Source: Nitrosospira sp.
GTDB taxonomy: Bacteria > Pseudomonadota > Gammaproteobacteria > Burkholderiales > Nitrosomonadaceae
DNA: 64,000 nucleotides
NCBI GenBank assembly: GCA_013821425.1
Contig: JACDGV010000008.1
Span: 33,698-97,697, forward strand
Direction of reading: 5' to 3'
The notes beneath the pieces are model-generated. The model was not told where the DNA came from and ran no database searches. It saw only the letters and a program-made list of their open reading frames with translations. Positions within the stretch are counted from its first letter, which is position 1. Every line of letters starts with the position of its first letter. The translations under genes were made by a program, and so were the position numbers. Positions 55,792 through 64,000 of the stretch are shown here, one piece after another.

Positions 55792-56898
55792 ATGGAGACT
55801 GAAGAACGTTACCCTCGCCCGAAGCTGCTCATGATCGGGACAAACCCCGACGCTCGGGGTGGAATCGCGTCTGTTGTGGCTAAATATCGCCAGTTCGGCC
55901 TGTTTGAGAAGTGGAAGGTAACCTATCTATTTACCCACGTGGAAGGCAGCCTCGGCAGAAAACTTGCAGCGGCTTTTCTCGCCTACGGGCGGTTGGTTGC
56001 TTTACTTCTCACCGGTCGCGTCGGCTTACTCCATATCCACATCGCGTCCAGAGCAAGCACATGGAGGAAATCCGTTTTTGCTCTCACCGCCTTCCTCTTT
56101 CGTGTCCCCTATGTATTGCACATTCACGGGGGTAAATTCATTGAATTCTTTAATAACGAGTGCGGACCCGCGAGACGAAGGATTATCAGGGAGTTATTGA
56201 ACAGAGCCGGGAGCGTGATTGCGCTATCAGATGGCTGGGCCGCTCAATTGCGTACGGTGGTACCAACAGCGCGGATAGAAACGGTCCACAATTCTGTACC
56301 GGTTCCGACACAGCAAGCGAAGTGTGACCAAAATGACGGCAACAAGGAAATTTTATTCCTGGGAAAAATCGGAAGTGAAAAAGGGGCGTTTGATCTGATC
56401 CGAGCCTTCGCGGTCATTGGCCAGGATGCTCAATTGGTCTTTGGGGGTAATGGGGAGGTTGATAGTGCAAGCAAACTCGCGCGGCAGTTGGGTGTATCCG
56501 ACCGTGTTCATTTCGCGGGTTGGATCTCTGGGGCCGAAAAGGAAGCACGGTTGGCCGCGGCGACAGTATTCGCTTTACCTTCGTACAATGAGGGCCTGCC
56601 GATGTCGGTACTGGAAGCGATGGCATGGGGAATACCGGTGGTGGTCACCCCAGTCGGCGGTATCCCGGAGTTGGTGCGGCAGGCTAAAGAGGGACTTATT
56701 GTTCAGCCCGGTGATATAGACGGACTGGCTTCCGCACTGCGCACATTGCTCGATAATCCGAGGCTGCGCACACGACTAGGGGCAAATGGACGGTCACGAG
56801 TCCAGCAGTTATTCTCTGATGCTGTGGTGTTCCCTAAGCTGGAAGTGATCTGGATGCGATTCGGCTTGGCTCCCTTTCGGCAACCTAATAATCAGTAG
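55792..56898 (+). CDS. Family 4 glycosyltransferase
   Basis: GT-B transferase of 368 residues: IGTNPDARGGIASVVAKYRQ at the N-terminus, then the donor domain with ILFLGKIGSEKGAFDLIRAF, FAGWISGAEKEARLAAATVF, PSYNEGLPMSVLEAMAWGIP and PVVVTPVGGIPELV. Third glycosyltransferase of the locus. The PaaK-like gene follows after 20 bases. Confidence 0.93.
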   Translation: METEERYPRPKLLMIGTNPDARGGIASVVAKYRQFGLFEKWKVTYLFTHVEGSLGRKLAAAFLAYGRLVALLLTGRVGLLHIHIASRASTWRKSVFALTAFLFRVPYVLHIHGGKFIEFFNNECGPARRRIIRELLNRAGSVIALSDGWAAQLRTVVPTARIETVHNSVPVPTQQAKCDQNDGNKEILFLGKIGSEKGAFDLIRAFAVIGQDAQLVFGGNGEVDSASKLARQLGVSDRVHFAGWISGAEKEARLAAATVFALPSYNEGLPMSVLEAMAWGIPVVVTPVGGIPELVRQAKEGLIVQPGDIDGLASALRTLLDNPRLRTRLGANGRSRVQQLFSDAVVFPKLEVIWMRFGLAPFRQPNNQ

Positions 56899-56918
56899 GA
56901 CGGAGGGAAGCCTTATCA

Positions 56919-58226
56919 ATGTTCGGTCATGGGCGATTTGCTCTCATAGATGCAGTGCGCAGCACCGATGCATTGGGTCTGCTTCGTGAACTAGAAGCCA
57001 TTCAGTTCGAGTCCCCTGCGGCAATCCGCCAGCGACAGGAAGAGTCGCAAGCGGAATATTTTAAGGTCCTTACGAAAGTTAGTCCCTTCTATCGCGAGTA
57101 TCACTCTTTTGCCCAACTACCGATAATTGACAAGGATTTCGTAAAACGCCACCGCCAACAGCTTATCAATCCTGATTACCGTGGAAAACTTATGCGTAAG
57201 AAGACGGGTGGTTCTACTGGCATACCATTCGTTTATTCCACCGGGACCTATTCTCATTCTTACTTGTGGGCGGGGATCTTGCTAAGTTGGCGGGCAATCG
57301 GATATCAATTGGGCGAACCCGTGGTTTTTCTAGCAGGCTCTTCCCTCTTCGGCTCTGGGTTTAAGCAGGCCGTTTATCATAAGTTGATGAACACGCGAGT
57401 TTTCTCTGCCTTCGATCTTTCGCCGGAGCGTATGCGTATCTATGCCGAGACGATTGCCTCGGACCGCGTTCGCTTACTCTATGGTTATGCCTCCGCAATC
57501 TACCGCTTGGCCCAGTATCTCTTGTCATCTCCCAGACGATTGCATTTTGTTCTACGCGGCGTAGTGTGCACGGCGGAGGTGTTAACCCCCACCATGCGGA
57601 ACACGATCGAGTCGGCCTTTGGCGCAATTTGTGTGAACCAATATGGGTGCCATGAGGCAGGAGTATCGGCCTACGAATGTGAACACAGGCGCGGTTTTCA
57701 TCTTATCACGACACGCTGTTATCCCGAGGTGCTGGATGACGGCGCGCTTATTTCGACCGACCTCTCTAATCACGCCTTTTTTATGCCGCGTTATGACACT
57801 GGCGACCTGGTCGTGATGGAGAACAATCAGTGTTCCTGCGGACGGGGTTTTCCACTGATCCGTGAGGTCATCGGGCGCAGTAATGATATGGTTTCCGACC
57901 CCGCAGGCAACACGGTCCATTCCGCTTTTTTTGGCATCCTGATACGGGAGGACAGTAGAATTTCCGCCTTCCAGGTCATATTTGACGAGCGAAAGCTTAT
58001 TTTTAACCTTCACTGTCGCGAAAGGGGCGTGGACTGGTCAAACTACCTGAGACAAGTGCGAGCAGTTCTCAAGTTCGATGATATTCGTATTGTAGAGAAT
58101 CTTTCCTTCAAAACGCCAACCAGCGGCAAGCACAGGTATGTCGTGCGTGTGGATGATGTGGATGCTACTCTTGCGGAGGCCAGGAGGGAACAGATACTAC
58201 CACTGCTTCATAAGGGAGGGGAATAA
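56919..58226 (+). CDS. PaaK/CapK-like adenylate-forming enzyme
   Basis: Protein of 435 residues related to phenylacetate-CoA ligase and CapK/coenzyme F390 synthetase-like proteins found in capsule loci. The P-loop is KKTGGSTGIPFVYSTGTYSH. The adenylate motif region is NQYGCHEAGVSAYECEHRRG, and YDTGDLVVMENNQCSCGRGF carries the ATP-binding Asp and a pair of cysteines. The C-terminal tail contains the usual GKHRYVV lysine. It may activate an acyl or amino-acyl group for decoration of the polysaccharide; the substrate is unknown. Confidence 0.83.
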   Translation: MFGHGRFALIDAVRSTDALGLLRELEAIQFESPAAIRQRQEESQAEYFKVLTKVSPFYREYHSFAQLPIIDKDFVKRHRQQLINPDYRGKLMRKKTGGSTGIPFVYSTGTYSHSYLWAGILLSWRAIGYQLGEPVVFLAGSSLFGSGFKQAVYHKLMNTRVFSAFDLSPERMRIYAETIASDRVRLLYGYASAIYRLAQYLLSSPRRLHFVLRGVVCTAEVLTPTMRNTIESAFGAICVNQYGCHEAGVSAYECEHRRGFHLITTRCYPEVLDDGALISTDLSNHAFFMPRYDTGDLVVMENNQCSCGRGFPLIREVIGRSNDMVSDPAGNTVHSAFFGILIREDSRISAFQVIFDERKLIFNLHCRERGVDWSNYLRQVRAVLKFDDIRIVENLSFKTPTSGKHRYVVRVDDVDATLAEARREQILPLLHKGGE

Positions 58227-58230
58227 CAGT

Positions 58231-60210
58231 ATGAAGATCAGTCCAGGGGGAGTTTCTAAGTTCCGGTTGATGGTGCTCATGTTGCTGGCGATGCTCGGTC
58301 AACCAGCCAAGCCTGCGTTTGCCCTTTCGACTGCCCAAGCACTCGTCGCGCATGAGCGTGCCAGCAAGATTGATCATCCGCGATTTTTCAACGGTGATGC
58401 TTCGGGTGAGCAGATTTTGAACGCATTGCGTAATGAACGGGCCGATGCCGTGAATGAGCTTCTTGGCCGAGCCGGTCGTCATATAGGCCGGCCATTGACG
58501 GCGCCTGCGTTATTGCGCGCTAGTCCCTCAACCAAATCTGATCCGCATGGGGCGGCACGGGCAGTGAACCGCCTCAAAAAGGAATTAGACCATTTGCCAG
58601 AGTTCGCTCTAGCCTGGTATCTGACGCGCGACGCGCGGTGGCAAACGGAGTTAGTGCGACGTCTCACCGCAAGTATCATCGCGCTGGAAGCAGTGGCTGA
58701 GCGCAAGGATCTGGAAATTGTTCTCTTGCGCGATCTCGTCGCTTGCATCGCGATGACGCTCGACATAGGCTACAATGCCGTCCCCACGGAGTTGCGCTCC
58801 CGTGCGCTGCGTGTCATTGCGGTGAGTGTACAGCGGGCAAGGAACGATGTTCTGGAAGATGCGGCAAAGGACATCCCCGAGATGAGGGGCTATCATTCGC
58901 TGGCTAAGCTTTGCGGGGCTTCCTTATTACTTGCGGGTGAATTCAACGGGTCTGCCAGCTTCGTCAAGGAATGCCTACCCGCTTATCTCAACAGGTTAAG
59001 CCCCTTTGGTGGTGCGGATGGCGGATTTTTTCACGGGAGCAGCTACGCAGTCTGGGGTGGGGGGAGCTGGCTGATCGTATGGGACATATTCCGGCGGGTG
59101 GGTGGGGTTGACCCGTATCCGCTAAAGTGGGTCCAGGGATTTGCAGAGTTTATCGCCTATACCCTGCCCCCCGGTGCCCCAGCCGGTGCATTTGGGGATG
59201 GTGCAGAAGTTCGTCGCGCTGACGAATGGGCACGCTTCAGCCACGAGCTTGCGTCGCGGGTTAATACACCGCTGATGAGGTGGTATGCTGGCAACCAGGC
59301 GGTCAATTTATGGGGGGCCAGCCTTCTGAGCATGTTGCTGAGACCGGTCGTAAATCCTCGCCAGGAAAGTGTTTCCCCCAGGGAGCTGCCGGACAGCAAA
59401 TTCTTTCCTTCGGTCGGCGTGGCAGCGATGCACTCTTCGTTGCAGAACCGCGACCGCGTTTCAGTGCTGTTCAGATCATCAGATTTTGGTGCCATCGGCC
59501 ACGCCCACGCCGATCAGAACAGCTTCGTACTGACCGCGGGAGACGAAGCCGTACTGATCGATAGCGGAGTGTACGACTGGTATGGATCGCCCCATTGGTT
59601 GCAGTGGTATCGGCAGACCCGCGCTCACAATGCGGTGACTTACAACGGCGGGAAAGGCCAGCAGGTGGGACGCGCCGCTCCCGGCACCCTTGCACGAAAT
59701 TTTAGCGACGACGGGCGCGTCGCAACGGTGGTCGGCGACGCGGCGACAGCCTACGGACCGGATACCCGTCGGGCCACAAGGGCATTAGCATTCGTCCGAC
59801 CGGACACCATTTTAGTATACGACGTGCTGGCCGCCAAGGATATGCGAATCTGGGAACTGAACTTCCACACCCGACGTCCGGTGTCAGTAAAAGATGCGCA
59901 AACGATGACGCTGCGAGGCCAAAGAGAGGATGTCTGTATATCAGTAGTCTCCGGACCAGAGGTAGCCATCTCTGTGGAGGAAAATTATGCTGCGCCGCCG
60001 AAGGTTCCGCAGCCTAAGGAGCGGGAAATGCATATCCGCTTCGCGACTTCGGTGGCGTCAACGGAGGCGCGATTCCTGTCCTTGATTCGATTTGGATGTG
60101 ATTTAAGTTTGATTCAATGGCAATCACGAACTGATGGAATTGATGTCGTGCTGGACGACATCACAATTTCATTCGACGAGGGCGGAGGGGTCAGTTACCG
60201 CTCTAAATGA
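58231..60210 (+). CDS. Heparinase II/III-family polysaccharide lyase
   Basis: Periplasmic enzyme of 659 residues. The ATG at 58231 has a GGGAGGGG ribosome site and yields a signal peptide ending near PAFALS. An alpha-alpha toroid region (about 60-380, with YHSLAKLCGASLLLAGEF and GADGGFFHGSSYAVWGG) precedes the heparinase II/III-like beta-sandwich with GHAHADQNSFVLTAGDEAVL and ARAHNAVTYNGG-type segment. His in GHAHADQNSF is the expected catalytic site. It probably trims or degrades the uronate-containing polymer during export. Confidence 0.9.
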   Translation: MKISPGGVSKFRLMVLMLLAMLGQPAKPAFALSTAQALVAHERASKIDHPRFFNGDASGEQILNALRNERADAVNELLGRAGRHIGRPLTAPALLRASPSTKSDPHGAARAVNRLKKELDHLPEFALAWYLTRDARWQTELVRRLTASIIALEAVAERKDLEIVLLRDLVACIAMTLDIGYNAVPTELRSRALRVIAVSVQRARNDVLEDAAKDIPEMRGYHSLAKLCGASLLLAGEFNGSASFVKECLPAYLNRLSPFGGADGGFFHGSSYAVWGGGSWLIVWDIFRRVGGVDPYPLKWVQGFAEFIAYTLPPGAPAGAFGDGAEVRRADEWARFSHELASRVNTPLMRWYAGNQAVNLWGASLLSMLLRPVVNPRQESVSPRELPDSKFFPSVGVAAMHSSLQNRDRVSVLFRSSDFGAIGHAHADQNSFVLTAGDEAVLIDSGVYDWYGSPHWLQWYRQTRAHNAVTYNGGKGQQVGRAAPGTLARNFSDDGRVATVVGDAATAYGPDTRRATRALAFVRPDTILVYDVLAAKDMRIWELNFHTRRPVSVKDAQTMTLRGQREDVCISVVSGPEVAISVEENYAAPPKVPQPKEREMHIRFATSVASTEARFLSLIRFGCDLSLIQWQSRTDGIDVVLDDITISFDEGGGVSYRSK

Positions 60211-60541
60211 AGTTTGTTGGCAAACCAAGGAAGCCCTAAACAAGTGGTATTGGATTTTCAATATCGAAAGCTGAAGAAATTCTAACAGGTGGTAATTGAA
60301 TTCAAGTAATTAGCCTAATTGAGTAGCTCAACCGAGGTGGACCGTTGCTGCGTAACTGCCATTACGAAGGCACCCGTCGGTGCAGTGTTTACGGCCTGAT
60401 TTTGTTTCTACTATCTTTTGGAATGATATGAAGTTTCTTGCGCGCTAAAGAAGGTTGGCTCTAAGCCCAGGCAGATTCATTTTAAGCGGAATTAGCGGGA
60501 TATGGAGTAAAACAGCCGTAGAAAATAAGGCTCCTTAAAAT
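60211..60541. other. Intergenic region before the DUF354 gene
   Basis: About 330 bases. It begins with a near copy of the dispersed repeat (60227-60241). No gene, RNA or strong hairpin is recognised. Confidence 0.5.
60227..60241 (+). repeat. Near copy of the dispersed repeat
   Basis: AAGGAAGCCCTAAAC differs from the copies at 15.9 and 29.3 kb by one base (A for G). Confidence 0.6.
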
Positions 60542-61564
60542 ATGAAAATTTGGTTCGAACTAACGAATTCGCCCCATATAAATCTGTTTGCAGCAATGAT
60601 TCGCGATTTGGACAGGGAACATGATATCGTTATTACATCCCGCCCCTTGGCAAATACAATTGACCTATTGGATCTCCATGGACTCAAGCATGAAGTAGTG
60701 GGAATCCACTATGGCGGCAAACTGGCCGCGAAGCTGCTTGGCTTTCCCATCCGGGTGATGCAACTCCGGAAATTTCTGGCCGCCCAGCAGATTGACGTGG
60801 CGATTTCCCAAAGCTCATTTCACTCTCCTGGCGTTTCACGCTTGTTGAGCGTACGCTCCATCTACATGAACGATAATGAATATGCAGTGGGAAACATTCC
60901 TGCTTTTATTTGTGCCAACAGAATCATGGTTCCTGAGTTTCTTAGTATGCAAAAACTGCGCAAGCAGTGGGCTACTCCCGATAAAGTCATTCATTATCCC
61001 GGTGTCAAGGAAGGAATCTACCTTTGGGAATTGGAGGGACGCCTGTCGCCTAAAAAGGTTAACAATAGGGAGGCAAAAAGCCGGAAAGTCGTATACATAC
61101 GTCCGGAGCCCTGGACCGCCCAATATTACAAGGGAAACCGCAATTTTATGGACCATCTCCTGTTGGGAATGAAAGAGCACGTGGATATCATAATGCTCCC
61201 GAGAGGAAAACAGCAGGGCGTCCATTATCAGGACCCAAAGTTCGGGGGGATACAGGTTGTCACCACGGCCCTCGATATTGCAGACATTGCTCCGCACTGT
61301 GACCTTTTTATTGGTGCCGGCGGTACGATGACCAGGGAAATGGCGGTTCTGGGCATCCCAACCATCTCAGTCTATCAAGACGAACTGCTTGATGTTGACC
61401 GCTATTTGCTTGATATCGGAGCATTTGAGCATAAGCCCACATTAACAGCGACGGAAGCGCTGAAGTACTTGGAGAACGCTTCCCGCCGACCACCAAATCG
61501 AGAACTACTTGAAAAGGGACGCGCGGCTTACAACATGGTAAAAAATGAAATTCTGAATGGCTAG
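60542..61564 (+). CDS. DUF354 protein (GT-B/UDP-GlcNAc epimerase-like fold)
   Basis: Protein of 340 residues of the DUF354 family, related in fold to UDP-GlcNAc 2-epimerase and other GT-B enzymes. It begins IWFELTNSPHINLFAAMIRD. The C-terminal nucleotide-like site is PHCDLFIGAGGTMTREMAVL, followed by GIPTISVYQD. Found in archaeal and bacterial polysaccharide loci; its reaction is not established. Its stop overlaps an in-frame codon of the next gene's upstream extension, but the real start there is later. Confidence 0.85.
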   Translation: MKIWFELTNSPHINLFAAMIRDLDREHDIVITSRPLANTIDLLDLHGLKHEVVGIHYGGKLAAKLLGFPIRVMQLRKFLAAQQIDVAISQSSFHSPGVSRLLSVRSIYMNDNEYAVGNIPAFICANRIMVPEFLSMQKLRKQWATPDKVIHYPGVKEGIYLWELEGRLSPKKVNNREAKSRKVVYIRPEPWTAQYYKGNRNFMDHLLLGMKEHVDIIMLPRGKQQGVHYQDPKFGGIQVVTTALDIADIAPHCDLFIGAGGTMTREMAVLGIPTISVYQDELLDVDRYLLDIGAFEHKPTLTATEALKYLENASRRPPNRELLEKGRAAYNMVKNEILNG

Positions 61565-61586
61565 TTTTTTGGGGGAGTTTGAAAAT

Positions 61587-62693
61587 ATGGTTCGCCTTGC
61601 AATGGTTGGGCTCGGGAAGATGGGTTTATCACATTACGGAATGATAAATGCACATCCCGGTATTAAGGTAGAGGCGGTGTGCGATTCGACCGGGTACGTG
61701 CTGGATGTATTAAACAAGTACACTGGCATTCGGACATATGCTGATTTTGATCAGATGCTACAAGAGGTTGAGCTTGACGCAGTTATCATCTCCATCCCGA
61801 CACGCATGCACGCCGCGCTGGTTCAGCGAGCGCTCGAAAAAAATTTGCATGTTTTTTGCGAGAAGCCTTTTTGCCTCAGCACAAAGGACGGAGAGGAGTT
61901 GACACGGATCGCAAATGAAAAGGGTCTCGTTAATCAGGTGGGGTATCACAACCGCTTTATCGGTACCTTTCAGGAAATCAAACGATTGCTTGACGCCGGG
62001 GCAATCGGCGAAGTTACGCATATCCTGGCAGAAGCCTACGGACCGGTGGTGCTGAAGTCAAAGGGCTCAACCTGGCGTACGCAGAGTTTCGAGGGCGGTG
62101 GTTGTTTATACGACTACGCCGCGCACCCGCTCAATCTCGTGAACTGGTACCTCGGCGCGCCGCTGGACGTGGGTGGCTCGGTATTGAACAAGATTTTCTC
62201 AAAGGACACGGAAGACGAGGTGTTCAGCACGCTCTATTATGAGGACGGCAAGACTGCCCACATCTCGGTAAACTGGAGTGATGAGTCTTATCGAAAAATG
62301 ACGACCAGGATAACCATCTGGGGTACAAACGGCCGTATCTTTGCTGATCGGCAAGAGTGCCAGGTTTATTTAAGAGATATGGCAGACATTCCTGAGGGTT
62401 ATCAACCGGGCTGGAATGTCCGTTATACAACTGAATTAACTGAACCGGTATGGTTCTACCTAAGAGGCGAAGAATACTCCGCGCAACTGGATTACTTTGT
62501 GAAATGTATCGAGGAAAAGCGCCCCGACGAAAACGTCAACTCGTTTAAAGCCGCAACTATGACCGATCGCGTCATCGCGTTGATAATTGCTGATGCGGCG
62601 CGCAGGTCGTCGCTTGGCTGTAGTGAAACGATAATAGAAGGTCAAAGGAAAAAGAAGGGTTTTTTCTTCGGTATCCGCAGGCCAGCGTCATAA
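61587..62693 (+). CDS. Gfo/Idh/MocA-family oxidoreductase
   Basis: NAD(P)-dependent dehydrogenase of 368 residues. Rossmann motif VRLAMVGLGKMGLSHYG at the N-terminus and the family motif CEKPFCLSTKDGEELT with the active Lys. The second domain is GWNVRYTTELTEPVWFYLRG-like. The start at 61587 has GGGGGAG nine bases ahead. The enzyme probably oxidises or epimerises a nucleotide sugar in the same locus (as WlbA or WbpB-like proteins do); the substrate is not known. Confidence 0.88.
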   Translation: MVRLAMVGLGKMGLSHYGMINAHPGIKVEAVCDSTGYVLDVLNKYTGIRTYADFDQMLQEVELDAVIISIPTRMHAALVQRALEKNLHVFCEKPFCLSTKDGEELTRIANEKGLVNQVGYHNRFIGTFQEIKRLLDAGAIGEVTHILAEAYGPVVLKSKGSTWRTQSFEGGGCLYDYAAHPLNLVNWYLGAPLDVGGSVLNKIFSKDTEDEVFSTLYYEDGKTAHISVNWSDESYRKMTTRITIWGTNGRIFADRQECQVYLRDMADIPEGYQPGWNVRYTTELTEPVWFYLRGEEYSAQLDYFVKCIEEKRPDENVNSFKAATMTDRVIALIIADAARRSSLGCSETIIEGQRKKKGFFFGIRRPAS

Positions 62694-62724
62694 GTTAATA
62701 GTTACCGTATTGGATAGAGTAAAA

Positions 62725-63594
62725 ATGGAACGTCTTTTGTTTGGAGATAATCAGTTTTTTGGCGTCAATCATATGTCGGAAGAAAAGGCGCGGGCTCAAT
62801 CCATGCGCTTTCAGAATACACAGGCTATTATCGACGTACTCGATGATGCCTACGAGGCTGGCATTAAGAGCTTCATGTGTACCACCCATGACCGTATTGC
62901 GGTGGTGTGCGACCATATGAGGATGGAACGAGAGCGCTATAAGGATTTTAAATTCTTTCCCTGCATGCCATACGCCCACAAATACGCCAACGCTGTAACG
63001 GACGACGGTATGCTGGGCGCTTTAAAGCGTTTTATGCCTGATGAGGGCTTACTGAACGCGGCAATGCGCGGAGGCGTGGCGTTGGCGAAGAAGGATGTTG
63101 AAGTTATCACAACCTTGTTGGTAGACGCGGAAATGAAGATGTTCACCGGGCTAAATACGCCCGTAATTTTCCTGCAGAACGTGGTGGTTGATTTGCTGCT
63201 AGGTCTGGGTTTCAAAGATGCATTCCCCATGTTCGCAAATCACGTAAAGGCTCGCTACAATGCCGAACCGGGGTTTATCACGATGAACATGCCTATGTTG
63301 CTGGACGTCCTGGAAGAAGTGGGGATCGAGAATCCTATTGTGTGCTCGAATATCAACAAGATCGGTTTTCGCATGTGTGGCGGTTTCAAGGCATACGAGC
63401 GCGCATTGCGCGAGAAAAGATTCCGGGCTATCGCGATGTCGATATTTGCATCTGGTGCAATCGCTCCGAAAGAGGCCATCCAGTGGGTGTGTCAGCAGCC
63501 AAACATCGCTGCCATTGTATTCGGTGCTTCGAGTCGCGCCAATATTCGCAACACGAAGGAACTTGTCGATGACAATTGGCCCGTCTACTGCTAA
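62725..63594 (+). CDS. Aldo-keto-reductase-like TIM-barrel protein, unknown function
   Basis: Protein of 289 residues. Its opening (LLFGDNQFFGVNH) and closing region (AIQWVCQQPNIAAIVFGASS, then NIRNTKELVDD) resemble the first strand and the last turns of aldo-keto reductases. The catalytic Asp-Tyr-Lys-His set is not evident; the AYEAGIKSFMCTTHDR stretch takes the place of the usual Asp and Tyr motif. It is the last gene of the locus, 31 bases after the oxidoreductase. I do not assign a reaction. Confidence 0.7.
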   Translation: MERLLFGDNQFFGVNHMSEEKARAQSMRFQNTQAIIDVLDDAYEAGIKSFMCTTHDRIAVVCDHMRMERERYKDFKFFPCMPYAHKYANAVTDDGMLGALKRFMPDEGLLNAAMRGGVALAKKDVEVITTLLVDAEMKMFTGLNTPVIFLQNVVVDLLLGLGFKDAFPMFANHVKARYNAEPGFITMNMPMLLDVLEEVGIENPIVCSNINKIGFRMCGGFKAYERALREKRFRAIAMSIFASGAIAPKEAIQWVCQQPNIAAIVFGASSRANIRNTKELVDDNWPVYC

Positions 63595-63743
63595 CGTCAC
63601 AGCGTTGGCGCAGTGAATTCTATCCCTGATGGGTTACATGGCCCCATTTCATGGGAGTCGTTAAGATGAGGTTGCGTTCCTGACAAGAGAACGTACTCAT
63701 GCTCAAGTGATGCGATTCCTGGAACAATGTTTATGACCTAATT

Positions 63744-63782
63744 AATAATCCCCGGTACTTCCGTGGAAGCACCAGGATTATT
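63744..63782. terminator. Long hairpin after the exopolysaccharide locus
   Basis: AATAATCC and GGATTATT form the outer stem; inside, GGT-CTTCC pairs with GGAAG-ACC around a two-base loop. It lies between the last EPS gene and a converging gene and may terminate both. There is only a short T run (TTTAGG) on the plus side. Confidence 0.5.
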
Positions 63783-63855
63783 TAGGCCTTGCTGCACTAG
63801 TGCTGTGGGGAGCTAATAATTTTATACGCAAGAATAGGATGCACTTAAACAGCTT

Positions 63856-64000
63856 TTAGGGTTGATCCATCGCGCACCCTGAGGCGTTTACTGGTGCACT
63901 CGGGGGTGTATCCGGGCAGATATCCTGAGCATCTATGATACCGTCACTATCCGAATCGACAAGGGTAATGTCGAGAGTGTATGCTATGCGAGAACCATAT
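63856..64000 (-). CDS. Thrombospondin type 3 repeat protein (partial, C-terminus)
   Basis: Minus-strand frame open from the window edge to a TAA at 63856-63858. The 47 visible residues contain DSDSDGIIDAQDICPDTPP then NASGC and end MDQP. The DxDxDGxxDxxDxCPDT pattern is a calcium-binding thrombospondin type 3 repeat, typical of secreted and outer-membrane proteins. The N-terminal part is outside the window, so length, signal and class are unknown. Confidence 0.8.
   Translation of the reverse strand, partial: YGSRIAYTLDITLVDSDSDGIIDAQDICPDTPPSAPVNASGCAMDQP

Noticed and set aside
55524..55802. 92-codon frame overlapping the second GT4 gene
   Set aside because: It overlaps the well-supported start of the transferase and has no family character.
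1..64000. CRISPR array, replication origin or defence island
   Set aside because: No regularly spaced repeats, no DnaA-box cluster and no recognisable defence genes were seen on either strand.

Overview
The window looks like chromosome of a betaproteobacterial ammonia oxidiser, most likely a Nitrosospira-type member of the Nitrosomonadaceae. This rests on the combination of a copper nitrite reductase (NirK), a glutamate-cysteine ligase of the Acidithiobacillus type, a metX/metW pair, a EIIA-HPr-EI phosphotransfer chain without sugar permeases, and an exosortase-B (XrtB) exopolysaccharide locus. The species name is an inference from protein content; no 16S rRNA lies in the window.

Region 1 (1-7.7 kb, minus strand): a partial PlsC-type acyltransferase, a glycine-zipper lipoprotein, a PfkB-family kinase and the whole glycine cleavage system. 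Reading with the genes the order is gcvT, gcvH, gcvPA, tpx, gcvPB, pfkB. It is headed by a tandem glycine riboswitch with an intrinsic terminator just before the GTG start of gcvT.

Region 2 (8-24.2 kb): mostly housekeeping. An ExeA-like ATPase with a SPOR-like tail; gshA-gshB followed by EIIA(Man), HPr and enzyme I; metX and metW, split by a small EexN-type lipoprotein on the other strand; ampG; xthA divergent from pyrE; a LEA14-like lipoprotein; RNase P RNA; and nirK divergent from a histidine-rich, membrane-anchored periplasmic protein of unknown function. A 206-bp element with inverted-repeat ends sits between these last two.

Region 3 (24.6-31 kb, minus strand): a four-gene operon whose order and families match the bacterial ceramide pathway of Caulobacter (acyl-AMP ligase, SDR reductase, acyl carrier protein, serine palmitoyltransferase). 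It is followed by a SpoIIAA-like protein and a Rieske oxygenase.

Region 4 (31.2-35.7 kb, plus strand): xseB-ispA-dxs, folE2, then tRNA-Pro, tRNA-Arg and tRNA-His. About 2 kb of gene-poor accessory DNA follows, with an orphan HTH protein and an IS3 orfA remnant.

Region 5 (37.7-63.6 kb): a long exopolysaccharide locus. The first part is the XrtB-type core: LuxR regulator EpsA, initiating sugar transferase EpsB, outer-membrane EpsL, EpsD, EpsE, EpsF, EpsG, an antisense VanZ protein, exosortase XrtB and EpsI. Then come gmd and fcl for GDP-L-fucose, a Wzx-type flippase, a Wzy-type polymerase, three glycosyltransferases, a PaaK/CapK-like adenylate-forming enzyme, a heparinase II/III lyase, a DUF354 protein, a Gfo/Idh/MocA oxidoreductase and an aldo-keto-reductase-like barrel protein. 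The set is sufficient in outline for synthesis, assembly, export and trimming of a fucose-containing polymer. The window ends in the 3-prime part of a thrombospondin-type-3-repeat protein on the minus strand.
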